Positions 40,661 through 49,778 of a stretch of DNA of 64,000 nt are shown here, piece after piece (positions within the stretch are counted from its first letter, which is position 1; every line of letters starts with the position of its first letter). The DNA lies in assembly GCA_900472785.1 (NCBI GenBank), contig UCJH01000045.1:1-64000 (forward strand), written 5' to 3'. The DNA is from Hyphomicrobiales bacterium (GTDB lineage Bacteria; Pseudomonadota; Alphaproteobacteria; Rhizobiales; Rhizobiaceae). The notes beneath the pieces are model-generated. The model searched no databases and was not told where the DNA came from. It saw only the letters and a program-made list of their open reading frames with translations. The position numbers were made by a program, and so were the translations under genes.

Positions 40661-40722
40661 CCCCTCATCCGCCCTGTCGGGCACCTTCTCCCGTTCGACG
40701 GGGAGAAGGTTAGGGTGAGGGG
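40661..40722. repeat. Short mosaic palindromic element (RIME-like)
   Basis: About 62 bp with ends CCCCTCATCC and GGGTGAGGGG, the same end pattern as the element at 26093-26293, and an internal stem ACCTTCTCCC ... GGGAGAAGGT. It lies between the aldehyde dehydrogenase stop and the dehydratase start. Confidence 0.8.
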
Positions 40723-40732
40723 CATGCAAACG

Positions 40733-42157
40733 TCAGTGCTTCAAAACCACCAGACGCGTCTGGGTGAATTCCAGCATGCCATGTTTGCCGTCGTCGCCGC
40801 CGAGGCCGGATTTTTTCCAGCCGGCGTGATAGCCCTGGTAGGGATCGGCAGGGAAACGGTTGATGTAGAGTTCGCCGGCCTCGATCTCGTTCGCCGCCTT
40901 CATCGCCTTGCGGTAGTTTTCGGTGAAGAGGACGGAGGCGAGGCCGAACTGGTGGTCGCTGGCCAGCGCCAGCGCCTCGTCGAACGTGTCGTAGGGTATG
41001 ACGGCCAACACCGGCCCGAAGACTTCCTCGCGAACGATTTCCATTTCTTGGCGGCAACCGGACAGGAGCGTCGGCGGATAGAAATAGCCGTCGCCATCCG
41101 GAATGGTGCCGCCGGTCTCGACGGTGGCGCCCTCGGCCCTGGCGCGCTCGACCATCGCATGAATGCGGTCGCGGGCCGCAAGATTGGCCAGTGGCCCCAT
41201 GCTTTCAGGGCTTGACGAGCGGTCGGCGATGGTGCGGGCCGAAAACGCCGTGCGCAGCCTGTCGAGCAGGGCGTCATGCACGGAGCGCTGGACGTAGAGC
41301 CGTTCGACCGAGGTGCAGACCTGACCGCAATGGGCGGTTTTGGCGTTCAGCACCATGCGGGCGACGACATCGAGATCGGCATCCGGCTCGACGATCACCG
41401 GCGTCTTGCCGCCGAGTTCCAGCGATGGCTTGGCGATGTTGGCCTTGCAGTAGTCGAGCACCGTCTGGCCGGCCGCAACGCTGCCGGTCAGCGTGATCAT
41501 GCCGACGGCCGGTGCGGTGCACATCCTGCGCGCCGTCTCGTGCGTCATGGTCATGATGCTAACCAGGCCTTCCGGGAGGTCGGCTTCCAGAACGGCCTTC
41601 GCAAAGGCGAAGGCGGAGGTCGGCGTGTTGTTGCTCGGGCGCACGACCACCGCATTGCCGGTGATCAGGGCCGGCGCGATCTTGCGCACCAGCGTATAGA
41701 TCGGGAAGTTGAACGGAATGAGGCAGGCGACGACGCCGATCGGCTCGCGCTTCAGCATCAGTGTCTCGTCCGGCGTGTCGCTTTCGATCACCTCGCCGTC
41801 GACACGGCGCGCCCATTCGGCATGGTAGCGCATCAGCTCGACGCCGTAGATCGCTTCGGATGTCGCATCCGACAGGCTCTTGCCGGATTCGCGCGCCAGG
41901 GCCTCGCCGATCCTCTCGGCATTGCGCTCGATCGCATCGGCCAGCCGCCGCAGCGCGTTGCCGCGCTCGATCGCCGGCAGTTTCCGCCAGGATTTCTGTG
42001 CTTTCGCGGCGAGATCGACAGCGTGCAGCACATCCGCATCCGTGGCCGCCGGAACAGCGGCAAAAACCTTGCCGGTGGCCGGGTTGCGCACGTCGATGGT
42101 CGAAGCGGCAGGGGTATCGGCGAAATGGCCGCCGATGAAGTTGCGATGGTCGGTCAT
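40733..42157 (-). CDS. NAD(P)-dependent aldehyde dehydrogenase
   Basis: 474 residues, standard for the ALDH superfamily and closest in style to lactaldehyde/glycolaldehyde dehydrogenases. The general base Glu247 (LELGGKTP) and nucleophile Cys281 (HCGQVCTSVERLY) are present, as is the C-terminal EEVFGPVLAVIPYDTFDEAL. The cofactor-phosphate motif usually KPS reads RPSNNTP (about 173), so the binding Lys is replaced by Arg. The start MTDHRNFIGGHF is typical. It lies 135 bp downstream of a LysR regulator that is on the same strand and is probably its controller. Confidence 0.92.
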   Translation of the reverse strand: MTDHRNFIGGHFADTPAASTIDVRNPATGKVFAAVPAATDADVLHAVDLAAKAQKSWRKLPAIERGNALRRLADAIERNAERIGEALARESGKSLSDATSEAIYGVELMRYHAEWARRVDGEVIESDTPDETLMLKREPIGVVACLIPFNFPIYTLVRKIAPALITGNAVVVRPSNNTPTSAFAFAKAVLEADLPEGLVSIMTMTHETARRMCTAPAVGMITLTGSVAAGQTVLDYCKANIAKPSLELGGKTPVIVEPDADLDVVARMVLNAKTAHCGQVCTSVERLYVQRSVHDALLDRLRTAFSARTIADRSSSPESMGPLANLAARDRIHAMVERARAEGATVETGGTIPDGDGYFYPPTLLSGCRQEMEIVREEVFGPVLAVIPYDTFDEALALASDHQFGLASVLFTENYRKAMKAANEIEAGELYINRFPADPYQGYHAGWKKSGLGGDDGKHGMLEFTQTRLVVLKH

Positions 42158-42292
42158 AGGCTGCAGGCTCCCTCGACCGGAGATCGTTAGGCGATCTTGC
42201 CGGTTGCGGATTAGGGACGCGATCAGAGCTGCTTCGCAAGCGAGTTATTGTCGGGGGAAGCATTCCAAATCGGAATGCTTGGCCGGTCTTTT

Positions 42293-43222
42293 TTAAAGAG
42301 CGGCGTCGTTTAACGCGGTGCCATCGGCCGCGCCGGCAACTTCTGCGAGAAGCCAGCGGCGGAAGGCCTCGACATTGGGGCTTTCCGGCTGCTCCTCGCG
42401 CGTCACCAGCCAGTAGGATTCGTGGCCCTCGACCTCGACATCGAGCAGTTGCACGAGCGTTCCGCTGTCCAACTGACGGGCGACCATGAAGCGATCGACG
42501 ACGGCAAGGCCAAGACCGTCGCAGGCCGCCTCGATGGCCATGTCGAGCAGGTCGAATTCCAGCCCTCCGCGGGTGTCCGTCTCGGAAAGCCCGGCGGCGT
42601 CCAGCCAGTGCCGCCAGGTGAGATAACGCCGGTCGCCGGAGGAGAGCACGTGCAAGAAGGTGAATCGCGAGAGGTCGATCGATGGTCCGGCCTGTCCGTT
42701 GCCCAGCAATCCCGCGGCGCAGACGGCGATATGCCGCTCGGTCATCAGCAGGCGGGATTTCAGCGTCGGCCATTCTCCGTCGCCGAAGCGGATGGCGCAG
42801 TCGAGCAGGCTGCGTTCGGCCAGGCTGTCTTCAAGATCCGTGCTGATGCTGATCTCGATGTCGGGCAGGGTGGCGCGCAGGCTTGCCAGCCGCGGCATCA
42901 GCCAGCGCTTGGCAAAGGTCGGCGGCACATTGATGCGCAACCGGTTGCGGTTCGCCTTCTCCATGATGCCGCGAACGGTCAGTTCGACCGTGTGGAAGGC
43001 CTGTTGCAGCGTCGCCAGGAGTTCGGCACCGGAAGGCGTGAGTTCGAGATGATGGTGGTGGCGGATGAGCAGCGGTTCGCCGAGTTGCTCCTCCAGATTG
43101 CGCACCTGCCTGGACACCGCACTTTGCGTCAAATTCAACCGTTCGGCCGCACGCGTGAAACTGCGGGTCTGGCCGACGACCTCGAACACCTTCATCGCCG
43201 AAAGTGCCGGTAGTTTGCGCAT
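42293..43222 (-). CDS. LysR-family regulator (GcvA-like)
   Basis: 309 residues. Winged helix LPALSAMKVFEVVGQTRSFTRAAERLNLTQSAVSRQVRNLEEQLGE, then an effector domain with NRLRINVPPTFAKRWLMPRL, of the GcvA/AmpR-like group. The start at 43222 (MRKLPALSAM) is chosen over an in-frame ATG 69 codons upstream. It lies upstream of the aldehyde dehydrogenase cluster on the same strand. It is likely the activator of that cluster, though this is inferred from position. Confidence 0.9.
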   Translation of the reverse strand: MRKLPALSAMKVFEVVGQTRSFTRAAERLNLTQSAVSRQVRNLEEQLGEPLLIRHHHHLELTPSGAELLATLQQAFHTVELTVRGIMEKANRNRLRINVPPTFAKRWLMPRLASLRATLPDIEISISTDLEDSLAERSLLDCAIRFGDGEWPTLKSRLLMTERHIAVCAAGLLGNGQAGPSIDLSRFTFLHVLSSGDRRYLTWRHWLDAAGLSETDTRGGLEFDLLDMAIEAACDGLGLAVVDRFMVARQLDSGTLVQLLDVEVEGHESYWLVTREEQPESPNVEAFRRWLLAEVAGAADGTALNDAAL

Positions 43223-43590
43223 TTCCTGTCCTCGTTTCCCGATCCGTGTTTTTTTTACTATCATCTGCCTGCACGGCGAGGGGCAAGCCCTTTCGATGCG
43301 GTTTTCCAACCTGCCGGAATCGGACCCCCGGCTCATTTCAAAGGATTGGTGGTTGCGCGTTTTGTGCTGCGGACGCCGGTTGTCCGGTTCTTTCCGGATG
43401 ACAGATCCCAATTTCCCTAAAATTTTCATTTCGGAATTATCCGATGGAAAACCATTGTCGTAAAAACGCGGTCAACGATCGCCGCGCTCTTGGGATTCTC
43501 ACTGCGTTAACCTTCGTAATTTACCGGCAATTATTGCATCGCTGTCAGGATTTATCGCAATTAAAGCCGTGTTGGGAGCAGCGCGGTCCG
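43223..43590 (+). other. Intergenic region between LysR and TadG-like genes
   Basis: 368 bp without a credible gene. It contains an A/T-rich block around 43405-43440. I see no well-spaced promoter or repeat. Confidence 0.4.
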
Positions 43591-44964
43591 ATGGATCCAA
43601 AGGTGGTCGCGCGCATGTTGAAGAAATTTCTGAAAGACAAATCCGGCAATTTCGGAATTCTTGGTGCTGTGGCCATCGTTCCGATCCTTGGAATGGCGGG
43701 TATGGCTATCGACTTCACGCGTGCCATGCAATTGCGCTCCGAACTGCAGAACGCGGCGGACGCGGCCGTTGTCGGCGCGCTCTCGGAAAAGTCGGCGGGC
43801 ATGATCCAGGCGATCAACATGTCGGGCGACGGCTCCGTAAAGCTGAGCGAAGCAGAAGGGCTGAGCCTTTTCAACGCCCAGCTGGCGAAGGGGTCCGGCG
43901 ACACCGATCCCGTTGCTGATTCCGACCTCGATATCAATGAGCGGAGCGTGAGCATTTCCGTCAACAAGACCGGAAAGAATCTGCGGGCGGTACTGACCTA
44001 TTCGATGTCGATCAACACCAGCCTCCTGCACGTCATCGGCAAGGAAAGCATCAAGGTTTCCGGCAAGGCCGTCGCGGTCTACCAGACGCAATCCTTCATG
44101 GACTTCTACATGCTGCTCGACAACACGCCCTCGATGGGTGTCGGTGCGACGCCTGCGGATGTCGAGAAACTGATTCAGGCAACAAAGAACGTTTCGGATA
44201 GTGGCTCGCGCAACTGTGCCTTCGCGTGCCACATCGTTTCCGAACAGGGCAAGGAAGACAAGAACAGCAATTACAACGTCGCCCGCAATGTCGGCGCGAC
44301 GATCCGAATTGATGTGGTCGCAAAGGCTGTGGCCGCTCTGACCGAAGAAGCGGAAAAACAGCAGAGTTATTCCAACCAGTTTCGGATGGCGGCGTACACG
44401 TTTGGCAAAACCGCGATGGATGTAAAGCTGCTGCAGGTTGCGGACTTGACCGACAACCTCAAGAAAATCAAGAATGCGACAGACAAGATCGAGCTGATGA
44501 GTATCCCTTATCAAGGATACAACAACGACCAGCAGACGAGCTTCGACAACGTCCTGACGAAGATCAGCGAAGAAATCACTGCGCCGGGTAACGGCAGCAG
44601 CTCGGCAAGCCCTGAAAAGATCGTCTTCTTCGTCTCCGATGGTGTCGGCGACAGCTACAAGCCGAGAGGGTGCACCGAAAAGCTGTCGGGTAGCCGCTGT
44701 CAGGAGCCGATAGACCTTGTCTATTGCACCGCACTGAAGGATCGCGGAATCAAGATTGCAGCCCTTTACACGACCTACCTGCCACTGCCGAACAATGGCT
44801 GGTACAACAGCTGGATCAAGCCCTTCCAGTCGAAGATCGGTACACGGATGCAGTCCTGCGCTTCGCCGGGCATGTATTTCGAAGTCAGCCCGACGGAAGG
44901 CATCGAAGCGGCGATGAAGGCGCTTTTCAACAAGGTCGTCAGAAGCCCGCGACTGGCCAGCTGA
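43591..44964 (+). CDS. TadG-like protein with von Willebrand A domain
   Basis: 457 residues. N terminus KKFLKDKSGNFGILGAVAIVPILGMAGMAIDFTRAMQLRSELQNAADAAV is the TadE/TadG type pilin-like helix of the Flp/Tad secretion system. The rest is periplasmic: a stretch to about 170, then a vWA-like domain with FMDFYMLLDNTPSMG, whose metal-binding motif reads DNTPS, and a second IVFFVSDGVGDSY. Several cysteines (CAFAC, CTEKL, CTAL, CASP) suggest disulfides. The start at 43591 is chosen; an alternative is the ATG at 43615, eight codons later. No other Tad genes are adjacent. Confidence 0.85.
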   Translation: MDPKVVARMLKKFLKDKSGNFGILGAVAIVPILGMAGMAIDFTRAMQLRSELQNAADAAVVGALSEKSAGMIQAINMSGDGSVKLSEAEGLSLFNAQLAKGSGDTDPVADSDLDINERSVSISVNKTGKNLRAVLTYSMSINTSLLHVIGKESIKVSGKAVAVYQTQSFMDFYMLLDNTPSMGVGATPADVEKLIQATKNVSDSGSRNCAFACHIVSEQGKEDKNSNYNVARNVGATIRIDVVAKAVAALTEEAEKQQSYSNQFRMAAYTFGKTAMDVKLLQVADLTDNLKKIKNATDKIELMSIPYQGYNNDQQTSFDNVLTKISEEITAPGNGSSSASPEKIVFFVSDGVGDSYKPRGCTEKLSGSRCQEPIDLVYCTALKDRGIKIAALYTTYLPLPNNGWYNSWIKPFQSKIGTRMQSCASPGMYFEVSPTEGIEAAMKALFNKVVRSPRLAS

Positions 44965-44996
44965 TCGCTTTCCACCTGCCGGATTTAAGAAAGATC

Positions 44997-45022
44997 GCCC
45001 GGCCGCCGCATGCGGACCGGGC
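44997..45022 (+). terminator. Candidate hairpin after TadG-like gene
   Basis: GCCCGG (44997-45002) and CCGGGC (45017-45022) enclose a shorter GC-rich stem. There is no T-run, so it could instead be part of the leader of the helicase gene downstream. Confidence 0.4.
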
Positions 45023-45222
45023 GTTCTGGCGTTATAGACGATACTGGTTGTTGCGGCACAATGCATGCATGTTAACCGCGCTTGCGCCAGCCCCTGTACA
45101 ATTGCGCCGATGGGAAGTATGTACCGCCTCAATGTATTGGCCCGCGACGTGTTGGCCGCGGTCTCCTGCGCCACCTTGACCCCCATCGGGCGCGCGAAAC
45201 CAGAATTCCGAGAGACAAAGAC

Positions 45223-47124
45223 ATGACAGATTTCGAAGGCATCGTTCCGGCGATCGCCCAGGCATTGGCCAAACGCGGTTATTCCGACCTCACACCCGTA
45301 CAGAAGGCGGTTCTGGCTCCCGAGCTTGACGGTGCCGATGCGCTGGTGTCGGCGCAGACCGGATCGGGCAAGACCGTGGCCTTCGGACTGGCGCTTGCGC
45401 CGACGCTGCTGGAAGGCGCCGACCGCTTCAAGGCCGCCGGCGCGCCGCTGGCGCTCTGCGTCGCGCCGACACGCGAACTGGCGCTGCAGGTCACGCGCGA
45501 ACTGGAATGGCTTTACGAACTGACGGGCGCTGTCGTGGTCTCCTGCGTCGGGGGCATGGACATGCGCAACGAACGCCGTTCGCTCGACCGCGGCGCCCAT
45601 ATCGTCGTCGGCACGCCGGGCCGGCTGTGCGACCACGTTCGGCGCAACGCGCTCGACATGTCTCAGCTGCGGGCCGTCGTGCTGGATGAGGCCGATGAAA
45701 TGCTGGATCTCGGCTTTCGCGAAGACCTTGAATTCCTTCTCGATGCAGCACCGTCCGAGCGCCGCACGCTGATGTTTTCGGCAACCGTGCCGAAGTCGAT
45801 CGCGACGCTTGCCAAGAGCTACCAGCGCAATGCCGTTCGCGTCTCGACCTCGGCCGAGCAGAAGCAGCATGTCGATATCGAATACCGCGCCTTGACCGTG
45901 GCCCCCGCCGACCGCGAAAATGCGATCATCAACGTTCTGCGTTTCTACGAAGCCCGGAACGCTCTGGTGTTCTGCTCGACGCGCGCGGCTGTCAACCACC
46001 TGACCGCACGCTTCAACAATCGCGGCTTCTCGGTCGTCGCCATGTCCGGCGAACTCAGCCAGAACGAGCGCACCCATGCGCTGCAGGCCATGCGCGATGG
46101 CCGCGCCCGCGTCTGCATCGCGACGGATGTCGCAGCCCGCGGTATCGATCTGCCGGGCCTTGAGCTGGTCATCCATGCCGACCTGCCGACCAACCCGGAA
46201 ACGCTGCTGCATCGCAGCGGACGCACGGGTCGCGCCGGCCAGAAGGGCGTCAGCGCCCTCATCGTTCCGAACAGCGCGCGCCGCAAGGCCGAGCGCCTGC
46301 TGCAGAACGCCAAGATCAATGCCACCTGGGCGAAGCCGCCGTCCGCCGACGAAGTGACGCGTCGCGACGACGAGCGTATCCTTGCCGATCCGGCCTTTAC
46401 GGACCCGTTGCGCGAGGAAGAGCAGGATTTCGTGCGCGAACTGCTGCAGCGCCATGGACCGGAGCAGGTCGCAGCCGCCTTCGTCCGTCTCTACCGTGTC
46501 GGCCGTTCGGCCCCGGAAGACCTGATGGACACCCCGTCCTTCACGCCGTCCGACAGCCGCTTTCCGCCGCGTGACGACGCGCGCGGCCCGCGCGAGGCGT
46601 TTGGCGACAGCGTCTGGTTCTCGCTGTCGGCCGGCCGCAAGCAGAGCGCCGAGCCGCGCTGGCTGATTCCGATGCTGTGCCGCATCGGCAAGATCAGCAA
46701 GCAGGAGATCGGCGCGATCAAGATGCAGCAGGACGAAACCTACGTTCAGATCGCCGCCGATTGGGCGGAACGCTTCGTCTCGGCGATCGGCCCGAAGCGT
46801 GCGCTCGAAAAGGGCATTACCGTCACCCAGCTCGACGGGACCCCGGACCTCGGCGGCGGCGGCGGCGCGCGTAAGCCTTATGCGGCCAAGAATTCCAATG
46901 CCGGTCCCAAGCCCGACTGGAAGGCCGACGGCAAGCCGAAGCGCAAGTTCGACGCCAAGCCGGCAACCGGCGGATCCGGTGGCGAAAAGACCGAAACCAA
47001 GCCCTGGGCCAAGAAGGCGGGAAAGCCTTCTTTCGACAAGCCTTTCGACAAACCGAAGTTCGACAAGCCCGGTCCAGACGCCGGCAAGCCGAAGCGCAAG
47101 ACCTTCCGCGACAAGGCGAACTGA
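45223..47124 (+). CDS. DEAD-box RNA helicase
   Basis: 633 residues. AQTGSGKT at 44-51, DEAD at 155-158, SAT in LMFSATVPKS, HRSGRTGRAG around 335 and a DbpA-type RNA-binding domain at about 480-560 (SVWFSLSAGRKQ ... EIGAIKMQQDETYVQI). The C terminus is a low-complexity Lys/Gly/Phe/Asp tail (KPFDKPKFDKPGPDAGKPKR) typical of CsdA/DeaD homologues. It probably acts in ribosome assembly or cold adaptation. The 258-bp leader is long. GAGACAAAG precedes the ATG weakly. Confidence 0.93.
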   Translation: MTDFEGIVPAIAQALAKRGYSDLTPVQKAVLAPELDGADALVSAQTGSGKTVAFGLALAPTLLEGADRFKAAGAPLALCVAPTRELALQVTRELEWLYELTGAVVVSCVGGMDMRNERRSLDRGAHIVVGTPGRLCDHVRRNALDMSQLRAVVLDEADEMLDLGFREDLEFLLDAAPSERRTLMFSATVPKSIATLAKSYQRNAVRVSTSAEQKQHVDIEYRALTVAPADRENAIINVLRFYEARNALVFCSTRAAVNHLTARFNNRGFSVVAMSGELSQNERTHALQAMRDGRARVCIATDVAARGIDLPGLELVIHADLPTNPETLLHRSGRTGRAGQKGVSALIVPNSARRKAERLLQNAKINATWAKPPSADEVTRRDDERILADPAFTDPLREEEQDFVRELLQRHGPEQVAAAFVRLYRVGRSAPEDLMDTPSFTPSDSRFPPRDDARGPREAFGDSVWFSLSAGRKQSAEPRWLIPMLCRIGKISKQEIGAIKMQQDETYVQIAADWAERFVSAIGPKRALEKGITVTQLDGTPDLGGGGGARKPYAAKNSNAGPKPDWKADGKPKRKFDAKPATGGSGGEKTETKPWAKKAGKPSFDKPFDKPKFDKPGPDAGKPKRKTFRDKAN

Positions 47125-47159
47125 GCGCGATCAAGCTGCGTTCAGGTTTTCAGCATTCT

Positions 47160-47186
47160 AACGGCCGGCTTAACCCGGCCGTTTTT
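47160..47186 (+). terminator. Rho-independent terminator of helicase gene
   Basis: Stem ACGGCCGG / CCGGCCGT with a 6-base loop and a T-run. It lies between the helicase stop and the convergent aldolase-like gene. Confidence 0.9.
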
Positions 47187-47218
47187 CTATGTGGTCGGCA
47201 GCCGAGTTTGGATCAGTT

Positions 47219-48307
47219 TCACCAGACCATGCCGCGCGCGGCGACGTTTTCGACCCGCGTCACCACGCCGTCGCGATGAAAGACCATGTCGTCGAACAGG
47301 TTGGAAACGACGCAGGTGTGGTTGGGAATGATGCGGATGCGTTCGCCGATCTGCGGGCGGATGTCGCCGCAGAGAGACAGGTCGACATTGCCGTGTTCTT
47401 CCGACAGGCCGACGATCCTCGCCATGGGATATTCGACGATCAGCCCGAAATCGGCAAAGCCGAACAGGTCCGACGTCAGCGCTTTCGAGCCGGCATCGAG
47501 GATGGCGCGGTCATGCGTCGGACGCGAGACGACGGTGGCCAGAACGTGCATGGCGCACTGATCCTGCGTGCAATGGCCCTCCCGCATCATGGCGCGGTCG
47601 TTGTAGATATATGTGCCCGCGCGATGTTCCGTCGCGACCGTGACCTTGTGGGCGGAAAACAGGCTGGGCGTTCCGCCGTAGCTGACGATCGGGCAGGGCA
47701 GGCCGTCGGCATCCAAAAGGGCGAGCGCCGCCTTCAGCCAGAGGTTGACATCCGCTTCGCTGTTGGCCTTCGGGAAGGTCATCAGGCCACCGAAGACAAG
47801 ACCCGGACTGTCCGAGATGATGCGCGCAAGGGTATGGGCTTCTTCCGGGCTCTGGATGCCGCAGCGGCCGCCGCCGGTGTCGCATTCGACCAGGACCGTT
47901 AACGGTCTGCGCCCCGCAAAGGCCTGCGACAGCCCCGCGACGGTGACCGCGCTGTCTGCAGCCACCTTCAGGCTGTCGATCCGTTCGTTGAGGGCGGCCA
48001 GACGCAGGAGTTTCGAGGCACCGATAATGTTGAAGGTGATGAGGATATCGTGAAAGCCAGCATCCGCGAAGATTTCAGCTTCGGTCACCTTCTGGCAGTT
48101 GATGCCCCTTGCTCCGGCATCGACCTGCGCTTTCGCCAGCGCAGGGATCTTGTGTGTCTTGATATGGGGGCGAAAGCCGATGCCGTGGGCATCCATGTAG
48201 CTCTGGACCCGGCTGATGTTGCCGGCCATCACGGTTTCGTCGATCACCGGCAGGGGCGTCGACAGCGTATCGATGCGGTCGCCGGCTTTCGGGGCATTGG
48301 GGTTCAT
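47219..48307 (-). CDS. D-threonine aldolase / DSD1-type PLP protein
   Basis: 362 residues. An N-terminal alanine-racemase-like TIM barrel binds PLP: the Lys of FRPHIKTHK (about residue 50) is the Schiff-base residue. The C-terminal domain has IIPNHTCVVSNLFDD with the His likely to bind the metal, as in D-threonine aldolases and D-serine dehydratase DSD1. It cleaves D-beta-hydroxy amino acids, or dehydrates them. Its ATG overlaps the stop of the M81 gene as ATGA, so the two are translationally coupled. It ends just before the helicase gene's terminator. Confidence 0.85.
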   Translation of the reverse strand: MNPNAPKAGDRIDTLSTPLPVIDETVMAGNISRVQSYMDAHGIGFRPHIKTHKIPALAKAQVDAGARGINCQKVTEAEIFADAGFHDILITFNIIGASKLLRLAALNERIDSLKVAADSAVTVAGLSQAFAGRRPLTVLVECDTGGGRCGIQSPEEAHTLARIISDSPGLVFGGLMTFPKANSEADVNLWLKAALALLDADGLPCPIVSYGGTPSLFSAHKVTVATEHRAGTYIYNDRAMMREGHCTQDQCAMHVLATVVSRPTHDRAILDAGSKALTSDLFGFADFGLIVEYPMARIVGLSEEHGNVDLSLCGDIRPQIGERIRIIPNHTCVVSNLFDDMVFHRDGVVTRVENVAARGMVW

Positions 48308-49776
48308 CAGGAGGCTCCCTGCCCATGCGGATCGGCGACCCGGGGCCAGATGTTTTTCGGTGCGCGGCGATAGTCGGTCTTTGCCGGATCGTTCGGATAG
48401 GGCGTGCCGGCCGCGCAATAGAGAATGCGCGATGCTATCTTCGAAAAAGACGCATGAAAATGGTTGGTGGATTTGATCACCAGGATTTTCCGCGATGCGG
48501 GGTCGATGCCCATCACCGAAAACAGGCTGGGATCGAAGCCCTGGGCGCGGGTCGAATTGAGGATGATGTCGATGCCGGCGAGGCGAACATGCGCCGCATC
48601 GCCAAAGGGGACTCGGCTTTCGCCGAACTGCATCTGCGCATTGTGGACCAGCCGGATGACCTCGACGCGGCCATCGACGGGATTGCCGGTTCCGGGCGCG
48701 GACTTCGCACCGAAGCGCAGCGGGATTTCGGCACCTTCGCCCGCGGCCATGCAGATCTGTACTGCGACCGGGTCCCAGATCGTGCCGACGGCGGCGTCGG
48801 TCGCGCTGTTGTCCAGCAATTCCTGTAGCAGGATGGTTGCATCGCCGGCGGTGCCGCCACCGGGATTGTCCCAGACGTCGGCGATGACGACGGGACCTGT
48901 TTTGTTGGCGAGGGCCTGCGTGACGGCCGATTTTTCGTCCATCTGCGGTGCCATGAAGGTGCCCCGGTTCGCAAAAAGCGCCATGCCGAGCTCGCGCGCA
49001 AGATGGCTGCCCTTGTCAGGTCGGTCGTTGGTGACGGCGAGGATCTTCGTGCCCATTTCCGCGACGTCGCCGGCCATGAAGCCGTGAATGACCGAGAGCG
49101 ACAGAATATCGGGATCCGTCTCCTCGATCTCCAGCAACCGGTCGACAAAGCTGCGCATCGGTTCGCGCGATGTCGGGAAGACGTCGATCATCTTGCAATC
49201 GAAAACGGACATCACAGGCTTGACCCGTCCTTCCAGCGTATCGATGGCGATCCGCCAGAGGTCTTCGGCGCGATCGACGAAATCGGTGTGGGGAAACTCC
49301 TTGAAGGCGACGAGGAAATCGGCTGCCGCGACCCTTTTTGCAGTGAGATGGCTGTGCGGATCGAGCGAGGCGCAGACAAGCACATCGGGGCCGACGAGTT
49401 CCCGGATCCGGGCGAGCAGGTCGCCTTCGGGGTCCTCATAGCCATCTGCGACCATGGCGCCATGCAGGCCGAGAACGACGCCGTTGACCGGGAGCGCCGC
49501 CTTGAGTTGATCGAGAATTTCGTCGCGAAGGGTTTCAAAGGTCTGCCGGTTGACCAGTCCTGCCGGGTCGGCCCACGCGGCCGTGCCTTCGATCAATTCC
49601 CAGCCCCACTCCCGCATCACCTGGCGGCCCACGGTAAGCGGGGCCGAGCAGAGGGTCGGGGTGGCAGGATGCTGGCCGGGCGGCGCATAGAGCGAGGCCT
49701 CGAAGGCCCGGCGATCGATGCAGATCGGTGAAAACGTATTGGTCTCCGTGGCCAGCACGGCGGTGAACAGGCGCAT
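48307..49776 (-). CDS. M81 family metallopeptidase (MlrC-like)
   Basis: 489 residues with the MlrC layout: DUF1485-like N half and a C-terminal domain (GDAAHVRLAGIDIILNSTRAQGFDPSLFSVMGIDP). Candidate zinc ligands Asp139 and His141 (LDPHSH) and His163 (FPHTDF) are spaced as in MlrC. MlrC itself cleaves linearised microcystin; other members act on small peptides or amides. It starts 2 bp after the SnoaL-like stop and ends overlapping the aldolase-like start, so it is the centre of a three-gene operon. Confidence 0.88.
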   Translation of the reverse strand: MRLFTAVLATETNTFSPICIDRRAFEASLYAPPGQHPATPTLCSAPLTVGRQVMREWGWELIEGTAAWADPAGLVNRQTFETLRDEILDQLKAALPVNGVVLGLHGAMVADGYEDPEGDLLARIRELVGPDVLVCASLDPHSHLTAKRVAAADFLVAFKEFPHTDFVDRAEDLWRIAIDTLEGRVKPVMSVFDCKMIDVFPTSREPMRSFVDRLLEIEETDPDILSLSVIHGFMAGDVAEMGTKILAVTNDRPDKGSHLARELGMALFANRGTFMAPQMDEKSAVTQALANKTGPVVIADVWDNPGGGTAGDATILLQELLDNSATDAAVGTIWDPVAVQICMAAGEGAEIPLRFGAKSAPGTGNPVDGRVEVIRLVHNAQMQFGESRVPFGDAAHVRLAGIDIILNSTRAQGFDPSLFSVMGIDPASRKILVIKSTNHFHASFSKIASRILYCAAGTPYPNDPAKTDYRRAPKNIWPRVADPHGQGAS

Positions 49777-49778
49777 TT

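Noticed and set aside
43561-46455. A 964-codon open frame antisense across the TadG-like and helicase genes
   Set aside because: It spans two well-supported genes and an intergenic hairpin, with no recognisable domain.
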